From contig OENT01000462.1 of the NCBI GenBank assembly GCA_900239685.1, forward strand, positions 48,810-112,809: a DNA stretch of 64,000 nt. Direction: 5' to 3'. Both the position numbers and the translations under genes were made by a program. The DNA is from Rotaria macrura (lineage: Eukaryota > Rotifera > Eurotatoria > Philodinida > Philodinidae). Positions within the stretch are counted from its first letter, which is position 1. Every line of letters begins with the position of its first letter. Below the pieces are notes generated by a model that was not told the DNA's origin, ran no database searches, and worked only from the letters and a program-made list of their open reading frames with translations. Shown here piece after piece: positions 56,862-64,000 of this stretch.

Positions 56862-58218
56862 ATGTTCGATAAGCACATGGCTGCCGTCACAATACGAGTA
56901 CGTCCGAAGAAAAAATTTTACATTCTATGTTCAATAAATATCTAAATTGATAGGCTAACGCTACTCGATGGTTGGTAGTTTTAGGAGGCAGTGTATTTAT
57001 CCTTGTGATTATTCTTCTACGTCAGCCAACGATATTAGTTGATAGTGATGTGAGCAGTGACATGGCAGCGAAACTAAATGCAGAAGCAGCAGTAAATATT
57101 TGTTTTATTTTTATTTATGTCATTGATACGTACACGTATTTCTATGCATGTTAAGCAAAGTCGCTGGTCGATACAACGTGCTCAGTCATGGTATTCGTCT
57201 CAGCCATGGTTTCTCGGTGCAAACTATTTACCTTCAACATCTGTAAATGTTCTCGAAATGTGGCAAGATACATTTGATGAAATAACAATTGAACGTGAAC
57301 TTAAATGGGCGAACAATCGACTACGCATGAATACATTACGTGTTTTTCTTCATGTGCTGGTATGGATGGAGAATCCGAAAAAATTTTTTGATCGTTTAGA
57401 CAAGTTTTTAAATATTTCAAAAAACAATAATTTAAAAATTATGCTTGTACTATTCGATGAATGTTGGAACACGACACCAAAATTAGGCAAACAGCCAGAA
57501 CCCATACCAGGTGTACATAATTCACAATGGGTTCGATGTCCAGGACAATCCATGGTGCTAAATAAAACCAGCTGGTCAATATTGAAAGAGTAAGTGAATT
57601 CAATAATCAAATTAGACTTATTATTTTGAAAGAGATATCTATGCATATTTATTAAGATATACAATAGATGTTATTGGTCGGTACAAGTCAGATGAACGTG
57701 TTTTTTCGTGGGATTTGTATAATGAACCTGAATGTAGTAAACAAATAAAGATTATTCTACCTTTACTACGCTTTATTTATAAAGCTGCTCGATCTGTTCC
57801 TGATGTTCAACAACCCATGACCATAGGCATAGCCAAATGGCCATTGACAACACCGTTAGCATTGTTTGAACTATCTGTTTCGGATATAATATCATTTCAT
57901 TCTTATGGTCCATTAGCCAATGTTAGACAAAATATAACTGATCTACGTCAAATTCAATCTGGTCGACCTATTCTTTGTACAGAATGGTTGGCACGACCGT
58001 TTGGTTCAACATTATTTACACATTTAGATTATTTTCAAAGTGAAAAAGTCGGTGCAATCCATTGGGGTCTCGTGGCTGGTCGATCTCAAACATACTATGA
58101 ATGGAAATCAGCAAAAGGCTCTCCGATGCCTCGACTATGGTTTCATGATGTTCTATATCCGAATGGAACAGCATTCAGTCAACTGGAAGAAAAACTTTAT
58201 TCTGAACTGATTCATTAA
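56862..58218 (+). CDS. Membrane-anchored glycoside hydrolase, GH5-like, of bacterial appearance
   Basis: Four exons, 56862-56897, 56954-57091, 57156-57589, 57657-58218, give 389 residues. Exons 1-2 encode a short N-terminus and a membrane helix (WLVVLGGSVFILVIILL), so the enzyme is probably a type II membrane or secreted protein. Exons 3-4 carry a TIM-barrel hydrolase: FLGANYLPSTSVNVLEMWQ, NTLRVFLHVLVW, IMLVLFDECW, PGVHNSQWV, then VFSWDLYNEPE with the likely acid/base Glu226, SFHSYG, and CTEWLARP with the likely nucleophile Glu312. These are the two clan-A glutamates. The pattern matches bacterial and fungal cellulase- or xylanase-type enzymes rather than any animal gene I know. Horizontal acquisition followed by intron gain is likely. 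Substrate unknown. AATAAA lies at 58239. Confidence 0.8.
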
Positions 58219-60591
58219 AATAATCTAAGAAGAATGAAAATAAAATATGTTCCATTGATCTTGTTGATAGAATTCAAATTTAGAATATTGCATGAATAAT
58301 ATTATTTCATGGCAGACAATGAAGAATGTACGAGTGCTTATATCTTCGAAATAGGACAATTCTCTAGAAATTTGATGTCAATACGTAAGCAAGCGTTTTC
58401 TTTTTACTGTAATTTTCCTTATCATAAAAGAAATAATTAACTTGAAAATTTCACGTTGTTTGTCTGAAAAAAAGAAAGACAGAGACATGTACTTTTATTG
58501 CTTTTGAGTATCTGTTTTTAATAGAAATAAGTGAGGGCACTGCAGCTTTAGTGGCAATCTAAGTTATTAGTAAATTAAGGCAGCCTTAATTTCAATGATG
58601 ACGAAAAGCAAAAAGCTGAATAGAAAAATTAACAGTTCCATTGACAAAGAGCTTTGAGAGAAGACAGCAGAATGAAATCTCTATAAATCTCTCATTTTCT
58701 AGCTTATGAATTCTATTATCAAAAGAATGCTGTTTACCTTTATCATCTTCAAACGAGAAAGAATGAAGGATAATAGGTGGATATATTGAGAGGCAAATTT
58801 TTATACTCTCACAATATTTGATTGATATGAAAGCAAAGAAATGAAAAATATAATTTATGAACCAACCATGGAAAAGCTCTTAAAATTGTTAATCACAAAT
58901 TGAATTTACACAACTTCGATATTATTTGAAGTTGTCATAAAGCATTGATTTTCGTCTATTATTATCTTGAAGTGATCATTGTCATGTACTTTACTCTAGT
59001 ATTTAAATTAAAACAACGTTTTCATCTATTATCCATTGTATTTCATCGTTTAAGAGTCAATATTCATAACACGAAATGGGATAAAAAATATGTCGAACAT
59101 ACTAAAATATTTTATCAAAATAGTCTAGTTTTTAATGTGATCTTCTGATTTATGATATGCCATTCTTTACTCGTTTGTCATTTATCTTGTTCGTCACCAT
59201 CGTTCTGAAATGAATGCATTCATCTGTTTCTTTAATTAGAAAAAAGAACGACTACATATTTTGTTTAAATTAAGAGTGTTAGACTACTCATATTTTCAAA
59301 TATGAATAAGAAACTAGATTCATCTGGGACTACAAATATTTTGGGAAAATTTAAAAAATACTTTTTTTGTTAAAAAATACATTGTTTATCGAAATCGATC
59401 AAGGATACTCCTGCCATACAAAGAAATGCTTGTTAATAGGTTATATAAAGAATTCGATGCATTACTTGTGAAGAATTCTTATGGGAATCTATAGGGATCG
59501 CTTTGACATTAGAATATTCTTTATTCATACTCTTAGCAAGCTAGTATTCTCTTGTTAGAACTCGTTGAAAAATCTAATAAGAAGAATAATTAGGAAAACT
59601 TATACACTATCTTATTCCGTGACTTACTCATTATTGATTGTACACTGAAAATGTCTTATTGTAAAGTCGTGCAAAGTCATCACCAGTATAGAAGAAAGAA
59701 TATCAAAATCAAGTTCGAAACTCATTTCATAGCAGTGATGTTTTACTGTATTTGCTCTTATCGAAATAAAAACTGTTTTTAATGTTGTAGAATCTTCTCT
59801 TACATTTGTTAAACAGAAATAAGAACAGTAGTACAGAGAATGTAGTTTAAATTGAAAAGAAGTATCTACTCTATGCAATTGTTTATCAAACATTTATCAA
59901 ATGAATATAGATCTAACTATTTGACACCGTTGAACTTGATATAATGGCTAGAAATAATTTTATGAGAAATTAGTAAAAATCGAATGGAATCCATAAGCAT
60001 AGTATACTGAGAATGAATTTGTTTTGTTCTTTTAAAATTTCTATTGAGAAAGTCACACCTTTGAATAATTCAAAACGACGACTTTGACATACTTAACAAC
60101 ATCAATCTTTTAAATAATAGATCTTCATATTAAGTAGACAGTTCTTAAATAAGTAACAGAGTATAAAAGAAGATTAAAATGAAGACATTCAATTTAAAAA
60201 AAATAAATGAACCATATTCGGCGTTGCAGCGCAAATTTACAGTCTATTTTGACATCGAATATCTCCAGTAGGATTATGCACACGTCTATTGAAAGTTTTA
60301 CGCTTGTCAAGTTAATTTAGATGAGAGGAATTTTAAGTGAGGGGTTCTTTTTAGAGTTTTCAAACATAAAAAAATGTCCGAATAACAATTATCCCTCGTC
60401 ATAAATTGGTAGTGACAATAATTTGTTACATTTTTTATAGTGTCAATGGGTAACTTCTTATATTTGTGAAATAATTTCAACTGATATTAATCAACTAAAT
60501 ATATGGTCGAATTCTATACAAATCTGAATCAACCAATTACATTGATGTATTTATAGTTACTGCTTGTTTTAACTGAATTCTTTTAATAGTC
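58219..60591. other. Intergenic region without a recognisable gene
   Basis: Apart from the hydrolase 3' end, nothing supportable was found. Frames of 60-90 codons here (for example 58945-59148 and 59624-59893) have no motif, splice context or coding-like composition. Confidence 0.5.
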
Positions 60592-61034
60592 TGTTTTATG
60601 AGATTTTTAATTTTCTCTTCCTACTTAGTATAGTTTATTTTTCTATTTTTACTTCACGTTTCGGATAGTAAAACCATCCTTCTTCAGAAGAAAATATATA
60701 CAAATGAAATGTATAGATTCTATGCATGCATGGTTACATGTTTTTACATATTTCTTTCAATTATATATATATATTTAATAGTGGTGCGGACAAGATGGTA
60801 ATAGTCTGGTACGACAAAGGTGAAATTCTTCATCGTCCGTACCACTATTAAATATATATATATAATTGAAAGAAATATGTAAACATATACAATCATGCAT
60901 GCATAGAATCTATACATTTCATTTGTATATATTTTCTTCTGAAGAAGGATGGTTTTACTATCCGAAATGTGAAGTAAAAATAGAAAAATAAACTATACCA
61001 ACTAGGCAGAGAAAATAAAAAAACTCATAAAACA
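60592..61034. mobile_element. 443-bp hairpin element: two 200-bp inverted arms around a 43-nt loop
   Basis: The arms are 60592-60791 and 60835-61034, and are reverse complements with more than 90 percent identity by eye. The outer ends read TGTTTTATGAG and CTCATAAAACA. A stretch of about 90 bp in the middle of each arm, around CCATCCTTCTTCAGAAGAAA, matches without a break. The loop at 60792-60834 is unrelated sequence. There is no coding capacity and no obvious target duplication. It is best read as a fold-back MITE; a transcript would form a long double-stranded hairpin. Confidence 0.8.
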
Positions 61035-62810
61035 TGTCCGAAACCTTCCTGAACCGAAAGCAATCTCTTGATAATCATGATGTAAGTGTCGATTCATCAT
61101 TTCTTGTATAATATGTTTCAACAAGCTCATTGAAAGAAAATTATTGAAAACTGATTAACACTAATTATCATGATCATCGTTCGATACTTGTGTGGAGGTT
61201 TAGTAATTCAATAACCGTATATTTCATACTTCTTCTTAGCAATTCTTTACGATTGTCTTCATCAAAATTCAATTCATTTATCCATATTCATCATGCATTG
61301 AGATTTTGTTCATGGTTACTTGATGCTGGTTTCAAAAAATTGACTTTTAGCTTTTAAGCATTATTGTTCAGTGTAAGAAATACGGTATCTTGTAGATGTG
61401 AATACAGTTCAAAACTTCATGATTTAAAGATAAATATTTATAAATGCAGTGGCTGTTTATTATTTTGATAAGTATGAAGAATTATACTCAAAACAGTATT
61501 ATAAATCAGGGACATTCAGTTAGCATTAGGTTTATCACAAACATTGACAAATTCTACAGACAGTAGAAGACATCTGCAATAGAAATATTTCTTTTGTTTG
61601 TGGTTAGTAAATATCAATTCCAGGGTGATGTAACAACTATGATAAACACCGATTTGTCAACTGATGAATTCCATATTGGTTTAAAATAACTTATTGTTTC
61701 GTTTGTTTTTGCTGTTGATCTCATACATAGATGGTTCATTATGCACTCTTAGTTTCGCTCTATTCATAAATTCCTAGTATTCAGCATTATTTCAAATAGT
61801 TAACTAGTGATGTGTGTTGTTTAACTGACTGGCTGGAATTAACAGCGGTCAACTATAACTTATTTTTTCCATTCATTGAGTTGCTAGAACGATGAATGTG
61901 AAAAACGTCATGAAAAATAAATAAATATATTCGATACCAATATCAAAAAGTAGAACGTCGGAAATAAAATAGATATCTTTGAACTATAGCAGAGAGCCTA
62001 ACTAAATCAGTTTAGATAATCGTTACCTTATCAGTACTCTCTTGTTTTGAAATAAATTCATACATCCTTCACTTTTTTTAAGAAAAATTGAACGTATCAT
62101 AAAAAGTCTATTGAACTAAAAAGAATAGAATGCATGTTTACAGAATCATGTGCCATATTTAAAAGTCTAATTAAAATATTTTAAAAATAGTTGCAGGATT
62201 TTATTTAGAATTGAGTGAACAATGGCATTGGTCATATATCTAATAATCTGCTTCGACAGGATTAAAATTGATACGGATAACAATATCATATCAAAAAAGA
62301 GATATTGATGATGTAATTGAAGCACCTACGTAACTAACGATATTGAACTTCAACGGATTTAACTGATATTTTTTTTGACTTTCTGAAGAATTTGTATAAG
62401 AAATTAATGTTGTGTATTGAAATTCTAGTTTACGTCTAGAATTATATCAATCAAACAAATGGTCAAAGATAACTCGCGTCATCAATTCAATTTTCATTGA
62501 TTATCAACCTCTAATTTGCTCATTTATCATCGTTGTTTTCTTTTCTCGAAAGATGCTAATGGTTTTTCAATTATGAGAATGAAGATTGTCAAATGTGTAA
62601 GTCAACTAATAGGGATCGAATGCTTTTTCTATATTCTAACTTGGCAAATTGTTTGCTCTCTATCAAGCCAAATGAAATATCTGAACGGAAAACATGTGTT
62701 AATCCGAATGTACTGAAATAACTCCGCGGAGAAATAAGATTAGATGTTCTACAGTTTAGTGTATGTTATAACGGCTGATTGACTAATTATATTCATATCA
62801 AAACTGTTGA
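61035..62810. other. Intergenic region without a recognisable gene
   Basis: AT-rich, with no open frame showing coding features, no RNA gene and no repeat that I could define. Confidence 0.5.
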
Positions 62811-62953
62811 CAAGAGATTGGATTAAGATCGATTAGTTTTTCATTAAAAATCGATCTTAACGACACGATTTGAATTTGATTTTTCTTGCTGCAAAGGTGG
62901 ATTTTTCCACTCTTTAAGATTTTTCAAAAAATCGATTTTAATCCAATTTCTTG
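62811..62953. mobile_element. 143-bp element with about 25-bp terminal inverted repeats
   Basis: The left end, CAAGAGATTGGATTAAGATC then GATT, pairs with the right end, AAATCGATTTTAATCCAATT then TCTTG, with two mismatches. Inside, next to the left arm, AAGATCGATT and AATCGATCTT form a second hairpin around a T/A-rich loop. The AATCGATT core is the same as in the blocks at 31170-31560 and 32870-33080, so all three may belong to one MITE-like family. Confidence 0.55.
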
Positions 62954-64000
62954 CCCGATGGTTTTTATGTCTACTTAGTTGGGGAAATGTGAATTACTAA
63001 CTGATACTGTGTCTGAATCAATTCTGTCAGTTCATCAAGTCGGATTTTGTTACATATCAACTTCTAGCTTCTAAAAAATTGCTCTCTGCTTATATTTTGA
63101 GAATACAACCACAAACTCTACATTTTAACTTACAATATAGAATAAAAAATAATATAATATAGTCATGAACGGATTATATAACTTATATTATTCAATGGAA
63201 TTACATTGTCAGTGAAGACATTTTTCAATGAGAAAAAACTGATATAACAAGTTTTAAAGATACTTGATGGTAATGAATTTTCAAATAAAAATTAGAAAAG
63301 AAGTATGTGTTTAGTTAGAAAAATTTTCTGGCGGTAACTAGTTATGCTCATCAAATAATTATCTTTGAACTTGTTGGAAAAGTTATAATAGAGTCGAATA
63401 GAATAATATGTCGTGTAAAATGTTTTATTTTATTCATGTCAAGTTTTGGTTTTATTAATAGTTTGCACTGGTTGAACATCTTCAGAATTCCCTTCTTCTC
63501 AGAAGGTAGCACAAATAGTTTACGACTTCTCTTATTTTAATTTCAAAGTGTTTCATGATGCAAGAAATCATTGTAGTATAGGATGTAATATCATGCAAGA
63601 AACGCTTTATTCAGATGTTCTCTTAGAGAAGTAACATAAAAATACTTCAAGAACGGTGGATACCTATTTCTGGAAACGCACACACACAAACAACTTGGTA
63701 CAAGAATAGTATGAGGTTGGTAGTTGCTCATTGATTCGTCAAAAAGACATCGTATTTCTCCCATACAACATTGAATCCAACGAAGATCTAAATGAACAGA
63801 ACAACTTAAGAGTAGGTATGGATTCTCTCATATCTATATGCTTTCAATGATTGGGTTTCATTAGAGCTCACACTATGGGTGATTCTAAATATCCTATTCG
63901 TCAATTTTCTTATAGAATAGAAAAGGAAATGTTAGAAAAGTATAATAGGATGAAGATAGTGCATCATAAATCTAAAAGGAAAAGAATGTTTGACAAAAAG
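62954..64000. other. Intergenic end of window
   Basis: No gene, RNA or element was identified up to the window end. Confidence 0.5.

Overview
This is nuclear DNA of an animal, most likely a rotifer and probably a bdelloid. The sequence is AT-rich. Its genes are split by many GT-AG introns, mostly 50-70 bp, with a minority of 0.5-1.6 kb. Every well-recognised gene but one has a clear metazoan orthologue, including a near full-length ciliary IFT139 gene. The exception is a glycoside hydrolase of bacterial appearance, which fits the known abundance of acquired genes in bdelloids. The organism assignment is inference: no rRNA or other marker is present.

Layout, left to right. (1) The 3' end of a NUP98 gene, + strand, stops exactly at the residue where NUP98 normally cuts itself. 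(2) A gene-free 3.8 kb stretch follows, then a complete ten-exon PP2A B56 subunit gene, + strand. (3) A small FN3-domain surface protein, - strand, is followed by a Rac GTPase, + strand, with a 13-nt internal exon. (4) Convergent to Rac lies a 28-exon TTC21B/IFT139 gene, - strand, 1318 residues. (5) SIRT1, + strand, starts 334 bp from the TTC21B start codon and converges on a ten-exon SERINC gene, - strand. (6) A 6 kb gene-poor region carries a tandem array of about 67 bp period, AATCGATT-rich blocks, and a 228-bp element with TG...CA ends and a 5-bp target duplication that contains a tRNA-like sequence. (7) Two distantly similar type I membrane proteins lie head to head, 95 bp apart. (8) Decayed coding sequence is interrupted by a fold-back element. 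(9) DLD (mitochondrial E3), a cyclic-nucleotide-binding protein, and the membrane-anchored glycoside hydrolase follow, all + strand. (10) The last 5.8 kb has no gene but holds a 443-bp element made of two 200-bp inverted arms and a small terminal-inverted-repeat element.

The genes are ordinary eukaryotic neighbours, not an operon. Their roles are separate: nuclear pore, phosphatase targeting, actin signalling, cilia, deacetylation, membrane lipid, mitochondrial metabolism, cyclic-nucleotide sensing and polysaccharide hydrolysis. Exon boundaries were derived by hand from reading frame, GT/AG sites and remembered family conservation. All exon sets listed stay in frame from end to end.
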